A model generated the notes under the pieces. The model had not been told where the DNA came from, ran no database searches, and worked only from the letters and a program-made list of their open reading frames with translations. From contig JAQJZZ010000001.1 of NCBI GenBank assembly GCA_030077755.1, positions 434,001 to 498,000 on the forward strand: a stretch of DNA of 64,000 bases, written 5' to 3'. Source of the stretch: Filosporella fistucella. Lineage: Eukaryota; Ascomycota; Leotiomycetes; Helotiales. This document shows, one piece after another, positions 21,865 through 33,474 of the stretch (positions are counted from its first letter, which is position 1; every line of letters begins with the position of its first letter). Both the position numbers and the translations under genes were made by a program.

Positions 21865-22983
21865 TTGGACTTTTACACTGAAGTGGCTCCGGCTTTGTAC
21901 CAGTATGGATATGACGAGCTTGATAACTCTTATATACTAGAATATGAGCGAGGAGGCGATGTCACACGTAGTACAAAACAAGTGAGCCACCCTTCTACCA
22001 AGACGACCAACGAGTCTTTTCACAAGAAAGAAAAACACTATTTGGGCTTGGCAAAGACTCAGTAACAGTCTCGCCCCTGTCAACAAACCATTCGAAATGT
22101 TACAAGACCCAAAAAGCCAACGTCGAGCACAAGTTTCCAAAGCACAAGCCCTGCTTGGTCACCTTCCCGCCATCCGTCGAAAATAAATCTGTTAAAGATA
22201 TCGTCGTCGGTCGATGGGATCCAGTGACGGGAGAATATGTCTTACCTCCTGCAAAGATTGGCTTAGGCAACAAACCATTGGACGATCGCACACTATTCGA
22301 CGAGAACAGCAAGGTGTGTTTTCATCTTCCTTCACCACGGTACCACAATGATAAGACGAAGAAATTACCAGGCAAACAGGACGGAAAGACGATCACCTCA
22401 ATCTAACTGATTGATAGTGAGGATACGCTTTTAGATTTCTTGGGTTTCTTGAGTAACATAGAGTCAAATGTTGTGGACCTTTATTTGGATGAGGAAGGGA
22501 AAGACCAAGGAAGAGATGGTGTGCTTGCGATGATTCGAGCGACCCTCGGCTGCGTCCAAGGTGTTACATTTCCGTTGGATGTGGTTAAGTTGGGCAGCAG
22601 TCTGTTGGAGCTACCCACAAAGGCATATCATCCCTCAAGGTACTCGAAGATCTCGGCGTTCCCAAAGTGATTTTTGACATTACTGCGAAAGCACTGCACT
22701 CCACGGCCAGTACGCTATTAAGCTAGAAGGGGTGATTAATCTGCGACTGATGGAGTTAACAGGTCGTCAGGGAAGTACCAAGTATGTTCATGGCTTGGCC
22801 AAGTAAATTCAAACCTACTTGGAGTTGGAAGACGACCAGCTTGCAGCCTGAAAGGGCACACAAAGTAATAGCCACGAATCTCGCAGCGGTGATTATTCTA
22901 AGTGGATAACTCGGCCCGTCCCGGATGAGCTTATCAAATACGCAGCGAATGGCTGTACCAAAACTTCTATGAGATTATAGTTA
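21865..22983 (+). pseudogene. Decayed 3'-5' exonuclease-domain (RNase D-like) gene
   Basis: From 22407 the translation matches the fungal 3'-5' exonuclease domain family across three frames: LIDSEDTLLDFLGFLSNIES ... VVDL, then PLDVVKLGSSLLELPTK; a frame change near 22620 gives SSLKVLEDLGVPKVIFDI; a further change near 22710 gives KLEGVINLRLMELTGRQGST, KYVHGLAK-stop-IQTYLELEDDQLAA-stop-KGTQ, and WITRPVPDELIKYAANGCT. At least two frameshifts and two internal stops (TAA near 22803, TGA near 22851) destroy the reading frame. The catalytic acids are altered too: the DxE site is disturbed and the final YxxxD motif reads YAANG. The upstream part (21865-22400), with fragments such as VVGRWDPVTGEYVLPP, may be its N-terminal extension, but that is uncertain. 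The restored reading is inference from the paralogues at 31.3 and 33.5 kb. Confidence 0.7.
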
Positions 22984-24110
22984 CTCAGAGTCTTATCTCC
23001 TCATTCTCATCTGCATCTTCAAGATATAACTCAAGTAGATATACTTCATGATTGATGGCGATTACCATCTTATACACCTAGGTTCAATTGGAAGGAACGC
23101 AATAAGAGTGTTATCTGAGACGTTTTAAATATACGTGCGAAATAGTACAACTACTAGGAGAAAGTGTAAGTTAAGGTGCTAGTCACTATTCTATGATAGA
23201 ACTTGGAAGTAGACATTATCTAATTCTGTAACCTACTTTGGACGTAAAGATCTGAACAATAAAATTTCTTTTGTAACTTGAGGCACATACACAGAAAGAG
23301 TTATAAAGAGCTCTACAAAGCCCGCTTGTTTGGTATATGTGGAGACAGACTCAGGGGGGTGGACTTCAGCGTGGGACAAGCGTGGCATATTCACAATCTT
23401 TTTGCATCCCCTGAATATCGGAAACAATCATATATATCTCGTACTACTTGTTATCTATGTATAATGTCTACTAGAATGTTATTCTTCAGAATGCACGAAT
23501 GCACCCTGCTTATAAGGTAGACCTAATCTTGTGCATGTACTTGCCTTTGCTCGCTGTTAAAGTTGGCAAACCTCGGATGCAATTAGGTGTACTCCAATTT
23601 TCGATTTACTATGCCGGTGGCTGAATATCGAATTCAAGAGGCTGTTTCAAATGTGGGGCTATATTGCGTTGATTGAGAGACCTGGTCGGGTTCGATGTTA
23701 GCCAATCAAAAGATCACGGATAGTTTTAACATTGATACTGAGTCTTGGCTCACCTCCAAGAGCTTTCCCCACCTTGTTTATTATATGGATAATTGATACA
23801 ATCATTAAGTATATCAAGCTTCATATTTGGCAGTCCGGCCTTTTCAGTCAGCAAGATGCCTGTCGGCAGTTGAGAAAGGACATCGGGACGGTTAATGATA
23901 TGCAGATTTTCAAATGAACAGGCTAATATACAGATTGGGAGAGGGAATGAGTACGAAATATCGCGAAGATCGCCATTCAAATGTCTGGCTCTTGATTTTT
24001 AGTCGGTTGTAAGGTGCGGATATAGTCACGACACGCCCCAGAAACAGAATTCTCTCAATTCAGCTCTTCTGTCTGAAACACCTCAGAAAATTTCTTACTG
24101 TGCTTTCAAG
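22984..24110. other. AT-rich intergenic region
   Basis: Between the decayed exonuclease gene and the DUF1996 gene. Nothing coding is recognised. The last 60 bp (TCAATTCAGCTC...) form the leader of the next gene. Confidence 0.5.
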
Positions 24111-25384
24111 ATGAAGCTGCAATCTACCCTCCTTCTCGTTAATTTTATGATAGGTACTGATGCATTGATTCGTTTTGGATGTTCTCAATTAGTCGTGCAG
24201 AGGCTCGACCCACTGGTGAACCCCGGCTTGGTTCCATCACCACACCTCCATCAGATCGTTGGCGGCGTAAGTTTTTTGCTAGACGCGACCTCAAGTCGGT
24301 ATACTGACGGCGTTAGAATGCTTTCCAAGCCTATATGGATCCAAAGAATGACATACCTGCTCAATCGACATGCACAACCTGCCAATTCAGCGAGGACTTC
24401 TCAAATTACTGGACCGCAGTCATGTACTTCAAAGCGAGAAACGGGACATACCATAGAGTACCGCAGATGGGAAATGCAGGATTTGAAGGTGCAAGAGAAG
24501 GAGGAATGACGATTTACTACATGCAAGATGCATTATATAACACCACGCAATCGTCCAAAGTGACTGCGTTCCAACCAGTATGTAGTTCCAAAAGGTAACG
24601 ATGGGTGGCTGACTCGTCTCAGGGTTTCCGGATGTATATAGGGGACGTAACCCTACGAACACGAAAGGATGCGAAAAGGTTCCGACAACTTACTTACACT
24701 TGTTTACAAAACATGGGAACTCGTAATCCCGAATTGATGGAATTTCCCACCAAGCCATGCCCGATGGGTATCATGATAGCCATGCGGTTTCCAACGTATG
24801 CAATTAGAAAAACGTTGTTTGGCTTAGCTGATTGAATATAGATGTTGGGACGGTGTCAATTTGGATAGTCCAGACCACATGGCACACATGTCTTACCCCG
24901 AGTCTGGCACTTTTGAAAGCCAAGGGCCATGTCCTGCCAGTCATCCAGTTAGAATGTCACAGTTGATGTATGAAATCAATTGGGACACAAGGCAATTCAA
25001 CGATCCAGCGATCTGGCCAACGGATGGATCACAGCCATTCGTTTGGAGTTTTGGAGACAAGTAAGCACCGTGTAAAGTCATTTTGCTGCACGTACTAATG
25101 AGACAGTATTGGTTATGCCACACATGGAGATTACGTTTTCGGCTGGAAGGGTGATGCACTCCAGAGAGTGCTGGACTCACCCTGCTATGTTAATTGTCCA
25201 ACTTTAAAAACGCAAACAATGGCCGAGCAAAACAAGTGTGCTTTGCAAGCAGTTGTGCAAGAAGAGATTGATGGATGTAAGTCGGCTTCAATAGCTAAAT
25301 ATCAAGAAAAAGTCATTCTCCTAACAGATACCAGGGCTTCCTACACTTCCAGGGATGCTACCAAATATGACAAGCACAGAATAA
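24111..25384 (+). CDS. DUF1996-domain secreted protein
   Basis: Six exons: 24111-24266, 24317-24577, 24623-24795, 24842-25060, 25107-25276 and 25335-25384, encoding 342 residues. All five introns are GT-AG, 45-58 nt, and phases close exactly. The N-terminus (MKLQSTLLLVNFMIGTDA) is a likely signal peptide, followed by the diagnostic DUF1996 opening IRFGCSQLVVQRLDPLVNPG and PSPHLHQIVGGNAFQ. Further family elements: STCTTCQFSEDFSNYWTAVM, GGMTIYYMQ, PCPMGIMIAMRFPTCWDG (across a splice), HMAHMSYPESGTFE, CPASHPVRMSQLMYEINWDT and NIGYATHGDYVFGW. Conserved His and Cys pairs suggest an extracellular fold stabilised by disulphides. The family is widespread in fungal secretomes but its biochemical role is not established. 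The C-terminus is shorter than in WSC-carrying relatives. Confidence 0.92.
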
Positions 25385-26009
25385 ATATAGCCAACCTTAT
25401 ATAGATAAGAGAGATTAAGATGTCATTTGAAGTTGTTTGAAGTATCAGCTCGCTTTCAGATGCCGTTGCAACTGCATAATACTGAATAATAAATGTTCAT
25501 ATAGACGAATCAAAGATGAATGAATGCTAGAAAGGTTGTCTCCGGAAATTTGTTTCTATTTTTAGGCAAAGTTTGAAACTTAACCGTGGAGTGTCTGTAA
25601 TAATGATCGATTCTCACTAAGCGCTAGAACTTGTTCATATTGACTTGCTTAAGTTTAAAGTTTGCGTTATTTTAAATTGCGAATCAAAGATGGTCAGACG
25701 GTGGGATGATCAGGTTTGGATACTACATGGCGGGGACTCTTGCAGCGAGGCTCTTGTAGAAAGTTTCAAATGAATAATTCAGTAAATGCCATGGAAGAAC
25801 TTTTAAAATGCTTATTATGGACAAGGGAAAGTTTGGACTTGATGTATTGAATGGTCTGCATCAACATGGCAACTTAAATTGGTAAGCTATGAATCGGAGG
25901 CTGTTTTTATGGAGACACAACGGGGGAATCATCGGCTTGCGACTTAGCCCTAGCGACCCCTCTGAAGTGTATCTCTATTTCATCGCCAACTTAATCGAGT
26001 ATTATCAAA
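25385..26009. other. Intergenic, no gene recognised
   Basis: AT-rich region between convergent genes (DUF1996 and the first CVNH gene). Nothing seen. Confidence 0.5.
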
Positions 26010-26488
26010 TTATTCTAGAACACGTAAGTCGAAGTTTTTCTCACGGGAAGGGATAAATAAGTACCGAAAATCAACTGTCCGCCACGAGCACTGATACGCT
26101 CTGCGAGATTCAAGTTGGCATCGATCAACTCGCCCTCAATGTTTCTCAACTGAGCACGGAGAACTGGAATGTTGTCATCTGACTCGAACGAGAAGGAAAT
26201 CTCTTCAGCGCTCTCGCTGAAAGCTGTGAATCATCTCAGTTAGCGGAAAATTCATCGCTTAAGGCGATACATAAGGTATATACCTCCACCTCCCCACTGG
26301 AAACTACCTGGCAAATGTATTAGCTAATGATGCTTCATGGGATGAACTAAATACTCGCCATTGTCATTCCCAATAGCATCATTCAGATCCAAAGCTGTCT
26401 CAATCAATTCCCCTTCGTCGTTGGGAACGTTGGCTCGGAGGACTGTTCCGTCAAGGCTGATATCTCGTGCGATTGTGTGAAAGGACAT
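26010..26488 (-). CDS. CVNH-domain lectin-like protein, copy 1
   Basis: Cyanovirin-N homology domain protein, a small sugar-binding fold. Proposed exons 26359-26488, 26284-26307, 26065-26223 and 26010-26014 encode 105 residues. Two CVNH repeats are visible: SLDGTVLRANVPNDEGELIE ... LDLNDAIGNDNG and VLRAQLRNIEGELIDANLNL ... ERISARGGQLIF. Intron 1 appears to use a GC donor (G|GCGAGT...CCAG); this places it at exactly the same codon as intron 1 of the neighbouring paralogue, and exon lengths 130, 24 and 159 are identical in both. A GT donor 4 nt downstream, paired with a later TAG, also keeps frame. The last 5-nt exon is chosen by analogy; reading through instead ends at 26015. No signal peptide, so probably cytosolic. 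Confidence 0.85.
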
Positions 26489-27657
26489 TGTGAATTTCAG
26501 AGTGTATAAGGAGGGCTGTATAGAAATAAATTATATTGGTATTTGTAGCTGAAGAAGAAAGCTGATGAAGGTGATTTGAAAGTTCGTATTGCTGCACATA
26601 TATATACAGAGTTTCTGCGGTCCAGTTGATGTTCACCACATTCCAATTCCTATAGGTCAACAGAGGAAGCGCGGCATAGCAGGGGAATTAGAGCCTTACT
26701 GCATTGCCAAGGATTGTCTTGGCTCTTTGTTGAATCCATAACTACCAAAGAATCTTCTCATATGACACTCTCAATAGCCGTAAATCACTTAATCAAGAAG
26801 TGGACTTGGCAAAGGAACGAGAGCCCAGCATAATGGGGTGACAATAAGCTGTTAGCAATGGATTCGATCAGCCTCTGACATCAAATAGCCACAACCATAG
26901 CTAGTACAGAGTCATTGGCAGCTGAAATATTTCTTGGCTGTGATATGTGGCAGCCACAAGTGGCAGTATTGGTACAATAACGTGTGGGGCGTAGCCTTGG
27001 AAAGGGATCAATGTCTGGAGCCCTAGGTAGTTCTAGGTGAAGCGCCTTGACTTATATTTCTTATTTTTAGGGAGATTACAAGATTAAATTTCATTCCAAG
27101 TGGGCTTTCCGTTGAAGACAAAAAGACATTATACCATGTTCATTTCACAAACTTCAATTTTGCACACGTACTGGCTTTTCGTTAGAAAGCCTTCACAACA
27201 CCATACAAACTTTGAACATCATCAAACTTTTTCAGCACGACTAATGATGTGCATGTTGACGGGTAGGTCCGACCCTAGACGCCGTTATTCATGACAAAAC
27301 GAGCCCGCAGGTTACTGGCATGTGGAGCTATAGCGGTTAATACGGCACGGTGGGTACTCTTAATGCATGACATGATTTGTGGAATAATGACTCTGCATAT
27401 GCGCAAAGATGAGCTGAAAATGTCTTCATACCTTGGCATGTAGTCCCTCCTGTCAGTCCGAAGCACCAATACACGTGAGGATCGGCAATTGCACAAGCGA
27501 ATGTCCACATCTCCCCTATTCATTCGTTTCTCGTAGACGAGGTCACGCGAGTATTAAGAATGGAAGATATCACGTGCAACAACCAAAACACACTTTTTCA
27601 TGGTTAAATTTGATGTTCTATTCCTGATTTATGGGGATGTGACATTGAAATACGAGT
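26489..27657. other. Intergenic between two CVNH genes
   Basis: No gene is supported. Its left end is the promoter of CVNH copy 1. Small frames on either strand do not resemble proteins. Confidence 0.5.
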
Positions 27658-28143
27658 TCAGTACACTAGGACAGCACATATCAGGGCCAGCAAATCATCT
27701 TAGACAGGGCTAACAACATACCAAAAACAAGTTGCCCATTCTGGGCGGCGATACGCTCAGAGAGGTTCAGATCAGTGTCGACCTGCTCACCACTCGCATT
27801 TCTGAGCTGGGCCCTGAGTATTGGGAGATTTTGATCTGATTCGAACGATACGCGAACATTTTCAGCACTGTCGCCAAAGCCTGACAGTGAAATGGTTAGC
27901 TGTAGACAAGAGAATATCATAAAACTCAAATTACCAGCTCCGCCCCAGGTAAAATGCCCTAAGATACACATGTTAGACTTTCCCATTTGTGCGACAGGAG
28001 TCAAGTCCATTACCATCATCATTGCCGATCACGGTGTTCAAGTCTAGCTCAGCTTCGACTTGTTGCCCCTCTGCATTGTTAATGGTGGCTCGAAGGATGG
28101 TGCCCTCTACACGAATATTCTGAGCAGCTGAGTTGAAAGACAT
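27658..28143 (-). CDS. CVNH-domain lectin-like protein, copy 2
   Basis: Paralogue of the gene 1.2 kb away on the same strand. Exons 28014-28143, 27935-27958, 27722-27880 and 27658-27665 encode 106 residues. The first repeat reads AAQNIRVEGTILRATINNAE ... AELDLNTVIGNDDG, joined by the splice to HFTWGGAG and FGDSAENVRVSFES; the second contains LPILRAQLRNASGEQVDTDL and SERIAAQNGQLVF. All donors are GT. The final intron (GTATGT...CCTAG) removes a stretch that would otherwise add an unrelated tail, leaving VFVY-stop. CVNH proteins bind high-mannose-type glycans in characterised members; ligand and role here are unknown. There is no secretion signal. Confidence 0.88.
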
Positions 28144-28983
28144 TGTGGATAGGTTGGGGTTGAAGATGGAGGGTGAGCTGTTGGCTGTATAGATTCCGGT
28201 GGTGTGTTGCAATATGGTATGTTGGGAAACACTGAGTATATATAGAAATATCCTCTTTTCTAAAACTATAATTTCACGTCAAAAACAAATTATTCTAATT
28301 GTCGGTGAAGCTTTGCTACCATGTCAATTGCATGATATAGTCACACGTGTGGACAAGTGCCCATGGTTACTGGCTATTCCAGGTGGACTTAGAGACGAAT
28401 TTAAGGAAAAGCAAATCTAAGTTGTGCGTCGTTAAGCATACCTTGTTGTCGATGCATTGTTTCAGATGTAGAGTTTACTTTTCCTGTGGCTTTGCAGCTG
28501 AAGTTACCTGATAGAAAGTCATGCGAAGAGATTATCATTGCTGCAAAAAGGCTTTAAATCGCTAGAATCTCTTGGGGGCCTAATTTGTTTTTCAGGTCAG
28601 CAGATTGAAACTCTGCCGTGAGGGCACCAAATTGTAAGACTCTCCCTGCAACACAGGTTGACTATTCCATGGAAGTTATGAAAGATGGAATTGAAGTGCC
28701 ACACTGATTGAATTGATTCAATATAGCATACCTCGTTCTTCAGCGTGATGAATCATTATGAAGCAGGTCTTGTACCTCAAATGGTGTATGCAGCCCTTTT
28801 GTCATTTAAGCCCCCTAGTTTGGCGAGAAAGTCACGAGACTTGCGATAGTTGAGTATCGCGAAATAGCACGTGAAAATGACGAATGTGGAAGTTCCGCTT
28901 CCCCCACTACGACGTTTGAGAAAGACATGTAAGATAATTATGGACGAGGATAAGTATTTGAAAAAAGCAACATAAACGATATA
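28144..28983. other. Intergenic, divergent promoter region
   Basis: Separates CVNH copy 2 from the divergent monooxygenase gene; both promoters must lie here. A TATATATAG string near 28236 is suitably placed for the CVNH gene. No gene is supported. Confidence 0.5.
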
Positions 28984-30705
28984 ATGAGCGTGCCGGAGCT
29001 TCGCATCAAATCTGTGGCCATCATAGGCGCAGGTGCGGCAGGTAAAGCCTCAGATACCACGATTTGAACCAGAAAAATGGTCCATACAGAATGCTGATAT
29101 GAACAAGGTTCTGTCACAGCTGCTGCTTTGAAATCTGAAAATTATTTCGAAAAGATTAAGGTTTTTGAGAGAAGAGAAACTGCTGGGGGAACGTGGTAGG
29201 AAATCCGATGAAAACTTCAGCTCCCCTTACTTTACTTACTATACTAGGATATACGATCCTTTGCCAGATACAAGACTGCCTTTCGTACCAGGAGCCTTAC
29301 CCCCATCTTTGGATCCACCTGTTCGGCCTCCAAATCATTTACCAAAGACAACCTCTCCAAATCTTCAAGTGAGATTCACCGAAACACCTGTCTATTCTTC
29401 GCTGACGTGAATAAATCCTTCTTGGAAATTTATGAAACTTGGCTGAAATAGTTCCAGAACAAATGTTCCCTCGATTGCGATGTCATTTTCGGACTTGCCG
29501 TTCCCATTTGGCCCATTTGTGCCACATCATATTCCCAATCAGTACATACAATCATATGTCTCATACCACCAATTAGACCATTTATTTGTTTTCAATACCA
29601 CAGTCGAAGATGTATCGAAGACGAAGAGGTCATCACCAGGAAGCAAAGAATGGAAACTAACACTACGTCGCTACGACGGGTTGCGGGATGTTGATGAATG
29701 GTGGCATGAAGAGTTTGACGCGGTCATTTTTGCCAATGGGCATTACTCCGTACCATATGTGAGTAGTGGCCGAAGAGCTTTCAAATTTTGAGGCAAACCT
29801 AACTCTTGCTCTAGATACCAAAAGTCAAAGGTCTAGTAGAATATATGAAAATTTTCCCGAGTCGAATTGTTCATTCAAAAACTTACCGATCACCTCACAT
29901 CTATTCTAGCAAAAGAGTTCTCGTTATTGGTAACAGTGCATCCGGCCACGATATTACGGCCGAGCTAGTTTCAACTGCAAAAGTCCCTGTGTATCAATCT
30001 CGCCGCTCGAAATCGAGATGGGATGGCGATACTCCGCCAGATGGTGTTGCATGGAAGCCAATCATTAAAGAGTTTGTGTCTAATGGCAGGATTATTTTCG
30101 AAGATGACACATATCTTGACGACATCGACACAGTGATATACTCCACCGGCTATCTTCCTTCATTCCCATTTTGGAATTGTAAAGCAAACGGGCGAGATCT
30201 GTGGTGTTATGAGAAGAACAGGATTCTGAATGGCTATCATCATACCTTCTTCCAGGATTTTAAAACACTTGCTATTGTTGGCCTGCCTAGGGTTTTGACA
30301 TTTCGAAGCTTCGAGTACCAAGCAGTTGCTATAGCTAGATTGTGGTCAGGCAGGAACAAGAAGAGTTTGCCCGAAGTGAACCAGATGAAAAAGTGGGAAG
30401 TGGAGAGAGAGCTGGAGAGGGAGAGGAATGGCAAGAAATTTCATGATGTTGAGTGGGAAACAGGTGAGACGTTACAATGGTTACAGAGTCTATATGATAT
30501 TGCCGGGCTGAGGACACTGGTCGGTGATGGTAGGACACCACCTGTTCTCGGGAAGGATGTCAGATGGGCGATTGAGCACGTGAAGAAATATCCTGAGCCT
30601 GTCAATCAAACTTTAAAGGGAAGTTCTTCTCATGACAGGGAGTTAGATGAGGAATGGGTAGTAGTTAGTGGGGCCGAAAGCAAAGACCTTCTCAGTTTTA
30701 TATAG
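28984..30705 (+). CDS. Flavin-containing monooxygenase-like protein
   Basis: FAD- and NADPH-dependent oxygenase of the FMO family, which oxidises N- or S-containing compounds. Five exons, 28984-29041, 29108-29195, 29248-29406, 29458-29758 and 29815-30705, encode 498 residues with every phase consistent. Motifs: FAD-binding SVAIIGAGAAG at residues 11-20 followed by FERRETAGGTW, the segment LTTNVPSIAMSFSDLPFPF, the ATG-like FANGHYSVPYIPKVKG, HSKTYRSP, and the NADPH-binding VLVIGNSASGHDITAEL; VIYSTGYLPSFPF is the usual C-terminal motif. Together these match fungal thiol-specific-type FMOs. Substrate unknown. It stands alone rather than in an obvious biosynthetic cluster. Confidence 0.9.
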
Positions 30706-31334
30706 ATAGCGGGGTATAGAAGGTCATAGGCTAAAACTCCAATCCAAAGATGCGTTACGATCTATAATGCTGCTATCATATATCAGATTTACATCTTAAT
30801 TTCTCCTCTCAAGTTGCAGATTTGCCCCATGTAATTCAAAGACTAAGCATTTGGGGAATTTTGTGGCACTGACTCCTTCCGTAATATTCTCTAATGTGAC
30901 ATAATAACCTTGATCTGTTCCGCCACCAGCTTAATTGCATTTCTAATCTGTAAATTTATGTATATTGTCTACTTGTAGCTCCAAGGTGCTGGTTGATCAG
31001 CTTGAAGCGAGTCTGGCGCGCATCTGCTCCACTTTTAGCAGTAAATAGTAGATTGCACTAAAGGGTAATTCCATAAGGACCCCTGAACTGCAGGTGAATC
31101 GGAGCAGATAATTGAGAGAGAATCTACTACCCCCTTTACTAGCCTCAAAATAATCAGCTAGCTCAAAATCCCAAACAATAAATAGCTCAGCGGCCCAACA
31201 CCGGTACACTATTCTTACCACACATCATTCCTAAACGGCAAGCCCACATTCGGTAGTAAAACTGGAGGCGTAGACGACAAAATTTCGCCAGGTGAGACTA
31301 TGTGGTTGTGTCAAAGCAGAAGCCATGCTAATGG
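30706..31334. other. Intergenic, no gene recognised
   Basis: Region between the monooxygenase and the broken exonuclease gene. The latter's missing 5' end could lie here; an acceptor-like CTTAG sits at about 31338-31342. Confidence 0.4.
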
Positions 31335-32380
31335 ATGCTTAGCCGCCCACAGCCAAAGAAGACCGATAAAAACGGAAGTGTCCGCAAGTGCTTGACAACA
31401 TCACAGCCAAAGTCGAAAAATACCATCAATCAGGTCAAGACGAAGAGTAACACAGATTATGACTGGGTCATTGTCGATACCGAAGCTAAGCTTCACGTGT
31501 TCTTGGAACTGCTGGACCTGCTTCCGAAAAGCACATTCGAGAGGCCGAACCTAGCTTTCGACTCAGAGGGGTTTAACCTTGGTGATGAAAATGGCTGGTT
31601 GAATCTCTTAACCTCCGATGCCATTGTATCCGAGCAGCATATACCTTACATGTACCAAGTTGGGAGGACGAGTCATGTTTGAGATCAAAAGCAAACACGG
31701 AAATCTGTCAGATCTCTGCTCGAGGAAGGCGGCACTCAGCTCTGGTGTGACCAACGCGGTGATCATCTTGCTCTGCTGCGATACTACGGAATCAACCTCC
31801 CAATGGGCGATATCATAAATTGACAATTCGTGGAACTTGCTGCCAAGAACCAGGACCGCATCGATCAAAAACATATTGGCCTCGACTATTGTGTGGCGAT
31901 ATGGGGTAAAGACTGGATGGAGGCAGAGAAGCACCAGAAATGGCTCGCGAACTGGACAAAAGGGAAGGAATACTTCGATAGGATTCCGTCAACCGTGTTT
32001 ACTTACGCCTCTGGAGACGTGAGTGAGATGTTCAAGATGTTCGAGTAGTTCAAAAAGACTATGGACGACGAGAGTGGGATGTCATCAGCAAAGCAACAAA
32101 GAGGGAGATGACTGAGGCTCAAGCACGAACTCTAAGTTGCGAGGTTATGAATGACGTGCCTAGTGGGATCTACATCATATGGACTAAGAATCACCCGTTT
32201 GTTCCGTTGACACAACCCGAGTACCGACCTGAGACGGAAGAGGACAAGAAGAGAATCGCGGAGGAGTTCGAAAAGGAAGCTGCTCTCCTTGCTGAAGAGA
32301 ACATGCACCGGATCCACATGGTGGATTGGGAAACGGTTCCATACCACAAGAGCCCCGATGAGCTCGGATGGACACAATGA
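31335..32380 (+). pseudogene. Broken 3'-5' exonuclease-domain gene
   Basis: Resembles the exonuclease-domain gene at 33.5 kb and the relic at 22 kb but is split over frames. Segment 1 (31335-31617) encodes DWVIVDTEAKLHVFLELLD and LAFDSEGFNLGDENGW with the catalytic DxE. Segment 2, one frame over (about 31618-31710), reads YLTCTKLGGRVMFEIKSKHG. Segment 3 returns to the first frame: SVRSLLEEGGTQLWCDQRGD, then a TGA near 31820, FVELAAKNQDRID, and YASGDVSEMF carrying the last catalytic Asp, then a TAG near 32046. Segment 4 in another frame ends HKSPDELGWTQ-stop at 32380. Three frame changes and two stops cannot be explained by introns, since the breaks lack splice sites and the coding match is continuous. 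Catalytic acids are intact, so loss looks recent. Confidence 0.7.
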
Positions 32381-33474
32381 TCATCGAAGCTCTTTTTGGT
32401 ACATCAAGCCTTTGACTGAAGATTTCTCGGAGCAAATCAGGTGTGGTAGGAGCCGGAAAACGCTTCCGAGTTCCGCGGGGGTTTAGGCATCAGAATAGAT
32501 AATATTTTGGATACACTAAGTGACAACAGCGCGTCAAGATCTTCTTTGATGGCTTGCCGGATGAGATGAAGGTCTTGGCGGCACTTGTTTTTATGGAAGA
32601 CGGCTCCTTAGAGTGAAAAAGGCGGTACAGAACCGGAGTTGATGGCGATGTAGATTACATTCCGCCTCTTGGTAGTAGTTAATATAGAACCTTCCATAAA
32701 ATAAGAAGATGATTCTTCATCTGAAAATACAGGAAGCTACCATTTGGCCGATATAACAACCTAGAGCAGCTTACCAGAACCCACCATCTTAGAATTGCCT
32801 TTCATTTCGGAAAGATCTAGAATACAACTTGATTTCATACTCATTTCTAAGTCTAGAATGAAAGAGTGAACAGCTAACGTGAAGTCGAATGTATAATAAC
32901 AGCTGTGAAGTTGATTGCTCTGTTGAAAATCAAATCCAACACAGCCTGATCAAAGGCGTAGTTGGCGTTCAGTACGCCGACATGCAGAAAGGCAGGGGCG
33001 AATTCCTTTGAATAGCGAGCGTCTTGGGTCGCTGCCCGCCGAAAGATGTAATGCAATCTTGAATCCACCTTTCTTTGATCAGTGCTTGTGATTCTAATAA
33101 ATAATGAAATTCAAGTGTCAAGAAGTGACTTGGACCTTACATGTGTAAATCGAAGAAGTAAAGCGGGGGACATTGTCCTTCTTTTCAACTGGAAAGTTCC
33201 AACATCAAGCCTAAAGTTGAGATGATACTAGAAGCCATTCGTCTTTGATACTTAAGACATCTCCATAGCCGAATTTATCCTCAAAGAATCAATTCGAGCT
33301 TTGAATTATGTTAGCTTTGGTGGGATCCAAATTGTATAAAAAGTGCTCTCCGATCCCACTCAATCACCTCTTCCAAAACACATCAACACTCAGTAATCCG
33401 ATTTCATCCAGATTACGCTTCACCACATCCACACTCTACAATACGACGCCTCGTTACTTCGTACAACATACAAC
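32381..33474. other. Intergenic, promoter of the exonuclease-domain gene
   Basis: No gene is supported in about 1.1 kb. A TATAAA at 33335-33340 followed by a C-rich leader marks the promoter of the next gene. Confidence 0.5.
33335..33340 (+). promoter_or_regulatory. TATA box
   Basis: TATAAA lies 135 bp upstream of the proposed start codon at 33475 and just before a CACC-rich leader. Confidence 0.45.
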
